From positions 34,145,577 through 34,209,576 of the forward strand of contig CM047429.1 of NCBI GenBank assembly GCA_026168455.1: a stretch of DNA of 64,000 nucleotides, in the 5' to 3' direction. The position numbers were made by a program, and so were the translations under genes. The DNA comes from Theocolax elegans. Its lineage: Eukaryota; Arthropoda; Insecta; Hymenoptera; Cerocephalidae. Under the pieces are notes generated by a model, which did no database searches, was not told where the DNA came from, and saw only the letters and a list, made by a program, of their open reading frames with translations. Below are positions 43,383 to 55,123 of this stretch, piece after piece (the first letter of the stretch is position 1; each line of letters opens with the position of its first letter).

Positions 43383-43868
43383 CTAAGACCAATGATAGCC
43401 ATTCTTCCCTCGTTCGGGTTGTGGCTCTGAGTTGGTCGCGGCTGGCGTCGTTTTGTCTAGCTCGACGTCCTCGAACTCCTGCACTGTCTTGTGCAGGTTG
43501 TCCTTAACCGCAGCGTTCTCTTGCAGTACCAGATATATCTCTTGATTTGGGCTAGGTTCATCAGACTCTTCGTCCTGATGTTCTCCTAGCATCTGCAGCC
43601 ACCTATTTCTCCGTTGGAGACGGCTGCGAACCGCTGTGGCTTCATCCTCCTTCTGGTTAAACTCCTGGGCTGAATAGTTTCCTAATAGCCACTGGTGGAG
43701 TCGCTCGGCTTTCCTATATACCGAGCCTGCCGATGTGAAGTTCAAGTCGTCATGGTGTAGTTCAATTTGCTCCCGGATGAACGTCTCGATCCATGCATCA
43801 ATCTGGTCATCGACGTCTTTCTGCTGAGCGGCCATCTTCAGTTGTAGCGTCGTTTGTACCTTTAACAA
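43383..43868 (-). CDS. Upstream frame of Gypsy B, unknown function
   Basis: A 161-residue minus frame upstream of Gag. Acidic/helical composition with AWIETFIREQIELHHDD, GSVYRKAERLHQWLLGNY and TAVRSRLQRRNRWLQ. I do not recognise it. It could be an N-terminal Gag extension separated by the C-rich run at 43,130-43,142 and a frameshift, or a separate leader protein. The preferred start may be MAAQQKDV, eleven residues in. Confidence 0.4.
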   Translation of the reverse strand: MLKVQTTLQLKMAAQQKDVDDQIDAWIETFIREQIELHHDDLNFTSAGSVYRKAERLHQWLLGNYSAQEFNQKEDEATAVRSRLQRRNRWLQMLGEHQDEESDEPSPNQEIYLVLQENAAVKDNLHKTVQEFEDVELDKTTPAATNSEPQPERGKNGYHWS

Positions 43869-43954
43869 TATGTAGCCTTGCTGGCTCGGTGCACTTAATA
43901 ATAAATTTAATTTTGTATTTCTTCAAAAAGGCTTAACTAAGTGTTCAAATCAAA

Positions 43955-44075
43955 AGACGATACGATGAATAAAATATGTCTGTGATGAATAAAATGGTTC
44001 TACGGGGAATAAAATGAGTCTGCGGGGAGTAAATTGAGTCTACGTAGAATAAAGTGGTCCAAGGAATAAAATGCA
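43955..44075 (+). repeat. Short minisatellite (GAATAAAATG units)
   Basis: About five copies of a ~22-bp unit (GGGGAATAAAATGAGTCTGC and variants) in tandem, just upstream (minus sense) of the Gypsy B frames; perhaps inside its 5' leader. Confidence 0.65.
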
Positions 44076-45415
44076 ATTTTACTCCACTCGCAAAGATTAA
44101 TAAAGTAGACTTTTTAGAAGATCAAAGTAAAACTTCGATCGCTTTGAACGCTGCGCGCGCCAACCCCCCGCGTCATGCTTCGCATGAGAATCTAGATACT
44201 TATAAGTCACGACCGCTACAGCTCGCACTGTTAGTTTTTCCCCAAGCCTGAGAATAAGTTCATCGGTAAAGTCTCAATTGGCTGTTCTTCACTTTCTGTA
44301 GCAATTGAGTTATTTATTTTTTTTTTTTTTGAAAATTTATATTTAGGTAAGTCAATTAAATAATTAAATTATGTATTCAATTTTATGTGAAAAACACATG
44401 TGTTAAGTAAATAAGTACTCTATTCTCCTCTATTTTCTTTGTATCAAAAATGTTAGTTGTATAGAAGATTAAAATTCGATTGCGTGTGTGCTGACCGTCT
44501 GCTACATATACAAAGGCAGCTGACATAGTAGTATATAACCTTCAAATACAAACTTTTATTCTATCATTCAGTACTGCTTTAATAAAAGCTCGAAATATTT
44601 GAGATATAAATTAACTAACTAAACATTAGTAAATAGTGGTATAACCAACGTTAATGTTAGTGCGCATGCGCATACCGGACGATTGAGCAGTTTGGGACCA
44701 CCAGCTAATTCATATACACACTGCCGAGTACTTACCCAGCCGAACAATACAATAACTGGACTAATACCCAGTTCAACTGGTTAATTTTTTAGGGTAAAGG
44801 TCTGACATTCAAGAGTTTATTTAAAAAATTGCTCTTTGGTTTATATAAAAGTATATAGAAGAAAATAAGATGACAATTCACAGTCCAGAGGTTTCATCAC
44901 AGAAATTCTGTAAGTAAACAATTCTGACAGTATATGTCATTAATTTATAATGTTTTGTCACTAATATAGTAACAACAACAATTCCAATATCAGTTCAAAA
45001 TCTTGTACTGCATGTTTTTTGGCCTAAATTCATTATCATAATATAGAGAAGTATTGGACCAATATTGGATTATCTAATAAGACTATAAAGAAGGAGTTAA
45101 TGGGCTAAATAGAAAATTTTGTGCTATAAATAGATAATTATTTATAAATAATTATAGTAATATTTATAATCTCAAGTAATAAGTATTGGACGAGTACATA
45201 TAACGGATATTAAAAATTAGACTTTTTTGTTTCATTATTTATTAAATAATTAAACTGTTTTACTACCAAATGTGATATTTATAATTGATTGATTATTTAT
45301 AGTATATATATATATATATACTTTAGTTGTTTATACAGAATGCTTTAGCAAATATAAATTTTTTTTAAGTAACGTAATAATTTAAATTTATGTTGTAAAA
45401 ATATTATCACTATTT
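44076..45415. other. Spacer, mostly AT-rich
   Basis: A short GC-richer stretch at 44,130-44,250 and another at 44,640-44,760 (GCGCATGCGCATACCGG) are not assignable. 45,305-45,320 is (TA)n. No gene is supported until 45.42 kb. Confidence 0.35.
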
Positions 45416-45418
45416 GTA

Positions 45419-46332
45419 GTATTGTTTATCGAGTGAACCAACAGAACCATGTTTGGTTCTAACATTTAAAGGTATTACATTAATGCTCGACTGTGAACTG
45501 AATAAACAATCGTTTATCGTTGCTGAATTTTATTCCAATGCCTATGGTACCAAGTGCCAAGTTCATTTCTTTATCGAATTGGGTACCTCGTGATAATTAT
45601 CAATATTGGCACATTGAAGGGGTAATAATATTTTTGATATGTTGAAATTTAATTCTAAAGTTGCTTGTAATTTTATGATTACTATTTTTGTTTTATTTCA
45701 GGGAACATATAGAATGTTGTGGCAGAGTGTAAATTCAACGCCAGAATTTTGTCCACCCTTAGAGAAAATTAAAAATTTTTCAGAAATACATGATGTATTA
45801 ATATCCGATTATACATGTATCTCAGCTTTGCCTTTTATTACTGAAAACACAGGTTTTAAAGGTTTTATTTATGCAAAGGAACCTACATTACAAATTTTTC
45901 ATGGAAGAATTAATAGAATTTATAGAACAAATACCAAGGGATACAATGGCAAGGTATTGAAAATAAATATTGCATGTACTTCCACCCCGTCTAGCTGATG
46001 CTTTAAAACAAAAATCTTGGAAACAGTTATATTCTATAACTGCTGTAAATTCAGCATTAGCTTTTATTCAATTAATTTGTTATGACCAAAAATTAGACAT
46101 TTATGATACCTTAGTTATGACCCGAATTAGTTCAGAATATTGTTTAGGTAGCAGCAATTGGTTGATATCGAGTGATCACGAAAAAGTTGCTTATATCAGT
46201 GGATCTTCAACTTTGACAACGCATCTAAGGCCTCTACATCCGAATCTTAGATTTGGTGATGCTGTACATTTCATACAGATGTGGGGAAGTGATCCTCAAC
46301 ATACAGTTATATTTACAGGTAAAGTAAAGTAA
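45419..46332 (+). pseudogene. IntS9: Integrator complex subunit 9 fragment, intron-containing pseudogene
   Basis: Reads YCLSSEPTEPCLVLTFKGIT then LMLDC, after a shift VPSAKFISLSNWVPRDNY, CCGRV, STPEFCPPLEKIKNFSE, ISALPFITENTGFKGF, YAKEPTLQI, RLADALKQKSWKQLYS, CYDQKLDIY, GSSNWLISSDHEKVAYISGS, STLTTHLRP and HPNLRFGDAVHFIQMWG. These are successive blocks of the metallo-beta-lactamase/beta-CASP region of IntS9, the catalytically dead partner of IntS11 in snRNA 3'-end processing. An intron with GT...AG ends (45,622-45,701) and a donor CAG/GTAAAG at the end show a genomic, not processed, copy. At least three frame breaks and an in-frame loss of roughly 110 residues (TTHLRP joined to HPNLRFG) make it a pseudogene. 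Confidence 0.8.
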
Positions 46333-46935
46333 ACCGTTAGTATCAAATAAATATTTCTTGTTCAGCATAAAACATGAAACAAAATATACATATTTCATCG
46401 TACTGAAAGCAGTTGACAAATAGCAGATTTATATGATCTAAACGTACAAATGCTAAGTTACGTATGATTTTCTTTCCTCCTTTTTGTTTTATTTTTTCAT
46501 CGTGCTCCGTTTTGATCATAAATACCAATTCTGGTTGTTTGCAACAATAATGAATTATCTTTGATTCTTGGAAGTGTATTACACACATTTAAGTATTTGA
46601 ATTATTTAAACATTGAAGAAATATTACAAACCTGTGGATGTTATTGTTAGATTTTACTTTCATAAGAAAAGTGATATTGACATAAAAAAATCTTTTAATG
46701 GAAGTTGAATGAAAAACTGTGCAATAAAATAATAATAAAAACAAGCAGATATAAATGAATTCTTGCTTAACTTGTAATTAATTAAAAAATGTTAATCTTT
46801 AATGCAATTAAAATTTTCAATTTTCCACTGGAAAATTGTATTACTAAACTAAATTGGATTTTTTTATTGAAATAATTTATTGAAAATAAAATAAAATACA
46901 GATAAAGTATTTAAAAAATTTATTTCTAATTTTGC
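46333..46935. other. AT-rich spacer, possible intron
   Basis: Starts right after the splice donor at the end of the IntS9 fragment and ends with a pyrimidine-rich TTTTGCAG acceptor-like signal at 46,931-46,938. Small minus frames inside are incidental. Confidence 0.3.
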
Positions 46936-46938
46936 AGG

Positions 46939-47082
46939 AAAGGTTTGCAGGTATACCGAATATCCTACGACGGACTGCGTATAATAATGTACAAAGGAAC
47001 GGGAACGCTGGAGCTAGGAAATTATCCGCCGCTGTACTTCCTGCTCGCTATATCGACAGCATCTATTCGTTCGAGAGTTTAT
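46939..47082 (+). other. Orphan exon-like segment 1
   Basis: Preceded by TTTTGCAG and followed by a possible donor TTATCG/GTGAAA. Less AT-rich than its surroundings, with a codon-like pattern in two frames: ERFAGIPNILRRTAYNNVQR in one, SYDGLRIIMYKGTGTLELGN in another. I do not recognise it as IntS9 or any other protein. It may be an exon of the same pseudogene locus or of a different captured gene. Confidence 0.3.
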
Positions 47083-47500
47083 CGGTGAAACACCATCGTA
47101 AATACATGTACGCAGCACGATTCATTCAAAAGTTCACTAATATGCGCTCAAATTTTCCAATTCGACGGAGTTGACAAGACAACCGACAAAACGGGATAAA
47201 CGTTCAACGAAAATGAAATGCCTCGATCTTGAAAAATACTATGATCATCATTCAGAATGATACATACGTTTACTGTTGGAATCGACACTCGCTTTTCTGG
47301 AATCTGCAACCGGTCAATCGTACTTGCCCGCAATTATTAGACAAAAACCTGCAACGCCGATAAATAAAACTAGATATTTCTATTTATTCATAATATTGTA
47401 AATTGAAGCATGCATGAGTTTCACATGATCATATATATTTTTAATCTTAAATTAAACTTTATATTTTTCTTAAGATTGAAGAATTTTTATGTATTTTAGC

Positions 47501-47590
47501 GCCACACATCAACGTCAATAAACTCAATGAAATTCATGGGATGGATCTGGAGGTAGATGAAATCGACGATTTCAGCAGCAGTACCGATTA
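47501..47590 (+). other. Orphan exon-like segment 2 (possible terminal exon)
   Basis: After an acceptor-like GTATTTTAG, one frame reads PHINVNKLNEIHGMDLEVDE then IDDFSSSTD and a TAG stop at 47,588-47,590. The acidic, Ser-rich ending looks like a real protein C-terminus. No homology recognised; too short to be sure. Confidence 0.3.
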
Positions 47591-47689
47591 GAGCGGAAAA
47601 AGTCTTCGCTACAGTAGTTAGAGTTACCTCAATATCTGAAGATTTGCACGCCATTAGATCGGAGAGCGAATTCGTGCAAATAATATCTT

Positions 47690-48445
47690 GTTATATTTTT
47701 ACTAAAAAAAAAAATTCATCTCGAACCGCGAAGTTTCTTATAGAAAAAAAAGAACGTTTCGTACATTTAAAGTTTTTTGGTAAATTGTGGAAAAACGTGT
47801 AATTTTGATAATTTTGCATTATTTTAATCATTTGTACATGTTTATTTCGATAAATTCTTCTCGGATTGCAAAGTGTTCTATAGACAAAAGTTTTGTAATT
47901 TTGAGACAAACGTTTCGTCCATTTAAAGTTTTTATGTAGGATTTGAAGTTTTTGATTTTGACAAAAACTTCGTCATAACTTTAAATTGTTTGCATGGATG
48001 TTGCTAGAAAGAGAACCATAAGAATCTCTAGGAAAGAGTAAACTATCCTCAACGTTTCAGCTAAATTGCTTAAGAACTTTTTGAGATTTTTGTGGAACAA
48101 TAGTTTTCGTATTTATAATATAACCGGCTTTTCGATGCTCTAACCTCAAAAATAGTTGTGAGCATGTAATGCGTTACACAGAAAAAAGTTTCGTATTTTC
48201 AATACGAACATTTCGTTCTGTAGATGTTTTTGTATAGGAATTGTACATTTCGAGATATTTACAATTAATGATAAAAAACTGCTTTTCCCGGAAATGTAGA
48301 AAGCAATGTACCTTAATTGGAGATTTTTCGGTATTGCTGGAAATAGGACCATAGGAATCCCACGGGCTGAGAAAACTACCCTCAAAATTTTAGCTAAATC
48401 GATGAAAAACTATTTGAGAAATTTGAGGAAAACCACTTTTTTGGA
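47690..48445 (+). repeat. Degenerate direct repeats (~335-bp spacing)
   Basis: GTTGCTAGAAAGAGAACCATAAG ... ACTATCCTCAACGTTTCAGC (47,998-48,065) recurs as ATTGCTGGAAATAGGACCATAG ... ACTACCCTCAAAATTTTAGC (48,334-48,400). Shorter words (TTTCGTACATTTAAAG, TTTCGTCCATTTAAAG, TTTCGTTCTGTAGATG) recur at 47,757, 47,911 and 48,212. Non-coding; perhaps an old tandem or hairpin element. Confidence 0.5.
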
Positions 48446-48689
48446 TGACAAAAATATAAGGCACTCCTATGTATATAGCGGTCCTGTCTAAAAATAATTA
48501 TTCCCTAGGATGAATTACGACTATAGCTAAAGCTCGGGCAGCAACATTCGTCCGGAGAATTAGCGCCTATTTAACTCTTTAAGGGGAGTCCATACCGATA
48601 GCCATCACAAATCCGCCACCCGAAAATTTGATACCAAAAATGGCGCTGCTGTCAGGTAGGCTGGGTTCATATTCGACAATAATTATGGG

Positions 48690-48985
48690 CAATTAAAGCA
48701 AATAAAGGTTCTAACACACAAAATCGAAGTTGAGCGCCATAGCTATTGATGTAGTAATTAATTACATATTACTTAGTTGATCGAATAGTCAGTATATTCA
48801 ACGAATAATGATAAGTACGAATCAATGCTGAGAACACATACCAAAGTCACTTTGTACTTATAACATTTCGTTGAAAATACCGACTTTTCGATCAATTGAG
48901 TAATATGTAATTAATTATTACATCAATAGCTATGGCGCCCAACTTCGATTTTGTGCGGTAGAAACTCTATTAGTAGATATGGGGT
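48690..48985. repeat. Palindromic MITE 4
   Basis: The left arm (CACAAAATCGAAGTTGAGCG, CCATAGCTATTGATG, TAATTAATTACATATTACT) is mirrored by the right arm (AGTAATATGTAATTAATTA, CATCAATAGCTATGG, CGCCCAACTTCGATTTTGTG) around about 48,840. Total ~295 bp, non-coding, unlike MITEs 1-3. Confidence 0.7.
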
Positions 48986-48994
48986 GGTATAGCG

Positions 48995-49345
48995 AGACTA
49001 TCGGCCCCCCCCCCCATCCCTACTCACCCTCGATCTATTTGTAGACCCAGGCTGGTATAGCGTTACCCCCACGACTCTCTCTCTCTCTCTCCTTCGCTCC
49101 CCTCACTTCACTTCTCTGAACATTGGGTCTGCTGTCTCTCACTCGTGTAGTATACGTCACCTCTCAGACTTCTCTTTCGTACTCATGCTGTCTACGTCAT
49201 CGCTCGGCCCTCTCTCTCACACTAGCATGACTTACACAACCTCTCTTTCTCTCTCGCTCGCACCCACATCAACTTCATTCTCTTAATATATATCATATCA
49301 TATCATATCATATCATATCATATCATCATATCATATCATACTATA
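48995..49345. repeat. Low-complexity tracts: poly-C, (CT)n and (TATCA)n
   Basis: A run of C at 49,004-49,013, CTCTCTCT blocks at 49,074-49,092 and 49,210-49,255, and about ten tandem ATATC units at 49,285-49,340. Between them CT-rich text with ACTTCTCT-like words. Not coding. Confidence 0.75.
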
Positions 49346-49800
49346 AGTAAAATTTTTCCGGTGTAAGGCGTACGGCGCACGGAATTGGCGTTCGATTAGA
49401 TTTATCGTTTACCACATTTGGTTATACCTGTGAGTGGTTGACACTAGGGGTAATGACATGTAGACTTTCCTGTAGACGATGTCCGTATGACTTGGAGCTC
49501 ACCCTGACCACCTGGACATCGTCTCCAGGAAGTGACAATATTTTTTGCATATTTATGCAGAATGGCATGTAGACTTTCCTGTAGACGATGTCCGAATTAC
49601 CTGAAGGTCACCCTGACTACCTGGACATCGTCTCCAGGAAGTGACAATATTTTTTGCATATTTATGCAGAATGGCATGTACACTTTCCTGTAGACGATGT
49701 CCGAATAACCTGGAGGTCACCCTGACCCCTTGGAAATCGTCTCCAGGAAGTGACAGTATTTTTTTCAAATCCAAGGAACATGAAATGTGGACTTTCCAGT
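49325..49800. repeat. 110-bp hairpin satellite, probably a Helitron 5' fragment
   Basis: Three full units plus a partial one, period about 110 bp (unit starts near 49,452, 49,562, 49,671). Each unit contains GACGATGTCC and, 35-40 bp later, GGACATCGTC, so a single strand can fold into a hairpin. The same satellite fills 56.85-57.51 kb inside the Helitron there. The text just before it (AAGTAAAATTTTTCCGG) also resembles that Helitron's start (AATTAAAATTTTTCCTC). Confidence 0.75.
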
Positions 49801-50092
49801 AGATTTGGAGTAAAATATTAAAAATGGAAAATATCAAAAAATCGTAGTTACCTTTGTCCAATGCGGCGTTTTAGATAAATTATGGATAATTGAACAAATT
49901 CTGCGAAAAAAATTGTTTCCATTTTAATTTATAATTAAAATTGTTGTCGTATAATTGTTGCTTTTTTGCATCTAATAAATGTTATAAGGTTAATACCTAA
50001 TATTTTGGGTTTTAATAATAAATAACCCGAGAATTGATATAGTATACTTAATTTTATATTATGTTCAAGTAAATTTAATAATATGAAAAAAA

Positions 50093-50130
<38 letters not shown>

Positions 50131-51280
50131 TTTAATAAACTAAAATTTATGATGACCTTAAATTAATTTAAAATGTAATAATTAGTAAATTAATTAATTT
50201 AATTAATATTTAACGCAGTTTCTTTTGTGTATCATACGGTAATTTTATAATAAGTCTATACTCATTATAACTGAATAAAAATTTTCATCAAAATTATGCT
50301 AATAGTATTAGTAAAGCAAAATTGAAAAAATATAAATTTCTAGAAATTAATTATGAATTCGTAATTCAATAAGATGGCAATACAGCGTATGGAATGTTAG
50401 ATGATAGGTATATGTATGAAATTATGAAATTAAATGCACATTTTAAAATGCCAGATACAATTTTTTTATCCGCTATGAACAATATTAAACAACGTTCTTA
50501 CGATGAAAAATTTATACAAATATTGTTTAGTGGTCCAACTGATATGGGACACTAGATTTGCAATTGTATAATAACAAATTTATTCATGTATTATATACAG
50601 GAATACGTTCAAAATCAATTAAAAACTTACAATTGTGGCTTATTTATATAAAATCGATCAGTTAAAATCTTTCCTATTGTGACTAGTGCTGTGCTATGTG
50701 AGGGTATTACTGCGTATGTAGGTATTACTGCGATTCGTGCAAAAATTGCTTTACGTTGATGTAAAATAAATGTGACTTACTAAATACGATCAACATAAGT
50801 ATATTAAAGAATAATACAAGTTGTCAATGATTAGTTTTGTATTATAGAGCACAATCAGTATATTTTATAACGTTGTATAAAGAGTAAGATAATGATGCAC
50901 CGCAGTAATACCTTCATCCTATGGAATATCATGATGGTAATACTGCGTTCGGATTTAAAAGAACGAAATAAAGTTTTTTTTTCTCTGGACACAGTTATTC
51001 TTAGTTAAATCATTATTAATTTCACAAAAACTAATGTAGAATAAGAATTTAATACTTAGGGACGTTAAAAATACGTTTGATATTTCACCAGTAATTTCAG
51101 CGCTGTAATAACAACACGTCACTGGTGACACCAGCATTTCAACTGTTTGCTAATACCATAGTTTAATTAAATTCTATTGTTTTTAAACAAATATAAATGT
51201 TCATAAATATGTATGTATGTTCACGCTTACGCACATACAAAAATTTACGTAATAAAATGCGTAAAGACGTGAATATTTAT
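49801..51280. other. AT-rich DNA with a possible protein remnant and a dispersed repeat
   Basis: (TA)n at 50,098-50,128. About 50,148-50,230 matches 63,915-64,000 (TTAAATTAATTTAAAAT.TA.TAATT, AATTAATTTAATT), a dispersed repeat. 50,373-50,555 is open for 60 codons with a protein-like reading (DGNTAYGMLDDRYMYEIMKL, IKQRSYDEKFIQILFSGPTD) preceded in frame by NYEFVIQ and a stop; I do not recognise it. The rest shows nothing. Confidence 0.35.
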
Positions 51281-51506
51281 AAACAACCCTTAACGTTATT
51301 CGATTAAAAGGGATACTTTGCAGTATTTAATTTTTACTTATAGGCAGTTGATCGATAGCTTTTTTAATTATCTAACAATTCAGATCAAGGGGGGTTTAAA
51401 ACAAGATAAATAACCCTTAAGATTTAATTAAAAAACAGATTTAAAATGCTATCGATTGACTGCCTATAAGTAAAAATTAAATGGTCAAAATACCTCTATA
51501 ACATAT
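51281..51506. repeat. Left part of a palindromic element that hosts the Gypsy C insertion
   Basis: An inner hairpin pairs 51,325-51,360 (ATTTAATTTTTACTTATAGG...) with 51,448-51,482 (GCTATCGATTGACTGCCTAT...). An outer 19-bp arm AAACAACCCTTAACGTTAT (51,281-51,299) is matched exactly in inverted form at 56,305-56,323, on the far side of the Gypsy element. The Gypsy therefore landed inside an existing palindrome. Confidence 0.65.
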
Positions 51507-51738
51507 TGTTATGTACGTAAGGCGTGGGTAACTAATGTACACTTGTAATTGTATATATATATATTTATTGTATATTTCGGTTAGCACGGTTCACGTGTAC
51601 AATAAGAGAAAGATCCGTAGAGTAATACAGCTAGGCTACGACTGCTCCCGTTGACCATGCTATTTATATATATTATCTATATACATATACTCTGTTTACA
51701 TACATACATATTTACATACATTATACAAGGATCTAACA
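51507..51738 (-). repeat. 3' LTR of Gypsy C
   Basis: Begins TGTTATGTACGTAAGGCG and ends GGATCTAACA on the plus strand (TG...CA). Contains the same TTAGCACGGTTCACGTGTAC core as the other LTR. Confidence 0.9.
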
Positions 51739-51747
51739 CTCCCCCTT
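51739..51747 (-). other. Polypurine tract of Gypsy C
   Basis: CTCCCCCTT on the plus strand, i.e. AAGGGGGAG read minus, directly abutting the 3' LTR: the expected primer site for plus-strand cDNA. Confidence 0.8.
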
Positions 51748-51826
51748 ATAAAATAAATTTAATATTTAATTACATAATTCTTGTTGTTTTTTATTTTTAT
51801 TTTTATATACATATTGCAATCCTCTA

Positions 51827-54800
51827 TTAATTTGGTTTTCTATTTTTCACACGCTCAGATCTACGTAATACACTTATTGGTGTACTGGTTCGATCATTCA
51901 ATTCAGTTGACTGTCCCGCAATAGATAACGATTGAGTATCTCTATTTAACTTCTTTTTTCCTCTACCTATCGATTTCGGTACATGTACGCTTATTTGTGT
52001 ATTTACATAAGAATCATTTAAATCAGTAGCACTAGGAGATGATTTCGCGCTCTCGAAACTAGTGCCTTGATCTACTGTTATTTCGCTTAAATTTTTAGGA
52101 TCGAATGTAGTTTCTCCAGACATACTTGAATGCGCACTAATTTCTGCATCATGGACTATTATCGACGTTTCCCGCGTGTTTACCAGTTCTTCGAAAGGAA
52201 CGTAATAATCGGCAACATAAGATGAATAATTTTTCGATTCTGAAACTTTCATACCCATTTTGCGCAATTGATCTACGTGCCTTTTCCATATTCGATTATC
52301 ATCTAACATAACGTTATAATGCAATTTACCAATACGCTTATCAATTACACCGAATAACCATTCTTGTTTACCTACATAATTACGCGCTGCAACTCTGTCA
52401 CCTTTGACAAATACATTTGCTTTTTTATTTTCATTAAAAATAATAGTTTCATTACGTGGCTTTCTCGGTCTTAACAAATCTAATGTGGTTCTTATTTTCC
52501 TCCCTAGCATTAATTCTGAAGGTGACATACGCGTTTCACTATGCATCATTGTCCTATATTGGAGCAAAATAGTTTGCAATTCGTAATCTAAATTTGTTTG
52601 ATTCGCAACTTTATGCAGGGAATTCTTAATTAATTGTACATAGCGTTCAGCCTGTCCATTAGTTGCTGGATGAAATGGCGCAATTAATTTATGTAAAATA
52701 CCATTTTGTTTTAAAATTTTTTTAAATAATCCTGATGTGAACGTTCAACCATTATCAGATACTAACACTTTTGGATAACTAAAACATGCAAAAATTTTTT
52801 TGCAAACTAGTATTGTATTTTCGCTTAGCATGTTTTTTACAATGTACACTTCCGGCCACTTAGAAAACGCATCAACAAGTATAAAAAATATTTTATTCAT
52901 GAAAGGACCTGCGAAGTCCACATGGACGTGCTCGAACGGCTCTGTTGCTGGCTCCCATACATGCTTATCCGCTTTTACTGGATTGTTTCTCACAGATTGA
53001 CATTCCATACAACTTTTAACTAAATTCTCAATATCTTTGTCTATATTGAGCCACCAACAGTGCTCTCTTGCAAGACATTTCATTTTTACAATTCCAAAAT
53101 GACCTATATGTAACTCTTTTAATACTCGTGATTGTAATACTTTTGGAATTACTATCCTATGACCACGAATCAAAATATCATTTTCTGTAGAAAACTCTTG
53201 GGTATTTATTCCCCATGTATCTTTATTCGTTATGATTTTACCGTTTTTCAATTTATCAATTATGTTTTTTATATATATATTATTCATACTCGCTCGTATA
53301 ATTTCATCCGATGTAACAGGTAAATTTTCAATTACATTCGTATAATAAATATTTACAACATCCAATTCTTTATCTGTTTCACACACAGGCAGCCTCGACA
53401 AACAATCAGCATTTGCATTTTCTTTTGACGTTTTATATTCAATTTCATAATTAAAACCACGTAAAAATATAGCATAGTGTTGCATACGCATAGCACTGTA
53501 AATTGGTAAACTTTTGTTTGGCGCAAAAATATGTGTTAACGGTCTATTATCCGTAACAAGTATGAACTTATTTCCAATTAAATATAAATGAAAACGTTTT
53601 ACAGCGTACACAATAGCAAATGCTTCTTTGTCTATCTGACTGTATTTTTGCTGGGTCTTATTTAACATTTTCAATATGTACTGAATAGCTTTTTCTTGTC
53701 CGTCAGGAAACCGATGAGAAAGTACCGCCCCTACGCCATAATGACTAGCATCGGTTGCAAGTACTAAAGGAAGTTTTGGATTATAAAATTCCAAACATTT
53801 ATCACTTGTGAAAGCTCGCTTCGCTTCTTTGAAAGCTGCTTCATGAACTATTGTCCATTTAAATTTAGATTCATTTTGTAGTAAATCGTACAAAGGCTTC
53901 AAGATTTGGTGTATATTCTTTATAAATCTATGATAATAGTTTATCATACCTATGAATGCGCGAACTTGGCTTACGTTTATAGGTCTAGGCATTTTCTCAA
54001 CAGCTTCCATCTTTCTTGTATCTTTATTTATACCGTTCTTATTTATTATGTAACCGCAATATTCAATTTCCAATTTTAAAAATTCACTTTTATGTAAATT
54101 AATTTTTAAATTATGCGCATCTAAAATTTGTAATACCGATTCAACTCTTTGTAAATGGTCTTTCATAGTTTTAGCTGCAATTCGAATATCATCAATAAAA
54201 CATTTAACACCTGGAATGTGACGAAGTCGATTATTTAATTCTTTTTGCCAAATCGCTGATGCGGGTGCTACACCGTACATTAATCGTTTACATCTGTATA
54301 AGCCACGTGGTGTGGTTAAGGTTAAAATATTTGCGCTGCTTTCGTCAACCTCCAATTGCAAATAGGCTTGTTTTATGTCATTTTTTGAAAATAAAATGCA
54401 TTCAGTCATTCCTGTAAACAAATCTTCAATACTTGGTCAGGGATGATCATCTATATGCAATTGGGGATGCACAGTAACGCTATAATCACCGCACAATCTA
54501 ACGCAATTATTCTTTTTTAATACTGGTACAATCGGAGTTGCAAATTCAGAAGCATCTACGTTTTCTAAAATTCCTTCTTTTTCTAACCTATTTAATTCTT
54601 GTTGAACTAGTGGTAGAAATTTGAACAGTACTGGTCTAGATTTTAAGTGCACGGGTTTAGCATTATCTTTCAATATTAATTTAGCTTTAATTCCGCGAAT
54701 GCTACTCATATCTTTGCGCGTTACATTTTTGTATTTACTAAAAAGTTCTTTAATGTTGGCATTGTAATCACAATTATTTATTTCAAATATAGAAAATAAA

Positions 54801-55123
54801 TTATCTGTATGTTTTGTTTTTAAAAATGCTCTTCTCCATTCGCGGCCTAATAATGGATGACGATCTAATTCAGTTATGTATAAGTGTAGTTTGTAAACAT
54901 TGTCCTCGTAAGAAACATTTACTGATATGTATCCCAAAATTCGAATTTGACGACCACAATATGACACCAACTGTAATTTCGTAGCTAGTAATGGATACCC
55001 CTTAAAAAGTTCTTTTGCCATCTCTTCACCTATTAACGTAACTGCAGCACCACTATCCACTTCAAATTGTATTAATTTACCTTGTACCGATAGCGTTGTC
55101 CAAAATTTATCTCTTCCATTTGT
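51827..55123 (-). pseudogene. Gypsy C Pol: protease, RT, RNase H, integrase
   Basis: One frame with stops at the gag/pro border (TAG, 55,124-55,126), after LHIDDHP in RT (TGA, 54,437-54,439) and after VLVSDNG in integrase (TGA, 52,745-52,747). Protease: FEVDSGAAVTLIGEEM. RT: CGDYSVTVHPQLHIDD, KNDIKQAYLQLEV, GLYRCKRLMYGVAPASA, KCFIDDIRI (catalytic Asp pair present). RNase H: PLVLATDASHYGVGAVLSH and VTDNRPLTHIF. Integrase: HIGHFGIVKMKCLAREHCWW and CMECQ (HHCC zinc), HVDFAGPF, then ATNGQAERYVQ beyond the stop. The three stops look like point mutations, though the first sits exactly at the gag/pro border. Confidence 0.9.

Larger units (their letters stand above)
38149..43900 (-). mobile_element. 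Gypsy element B (internally deleted, no 5' LTR seen)
   Basis: Minus order: upstream frame (43.87-43.38), Gag (43.20-42.30), zinc region, protease, RT, remnant RNase H/integrase junction, integrase C-terminal part, extra 3' frame (39.40-38.63), LTR. The gag and pol are related to Gypsy A. The region is much less AT-rich than its surroundings. Deletions remove the RT YLDD block, RNase H and the integrase N-terminus, and the protease active-site loop is damaged. Confidence 0.8.
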
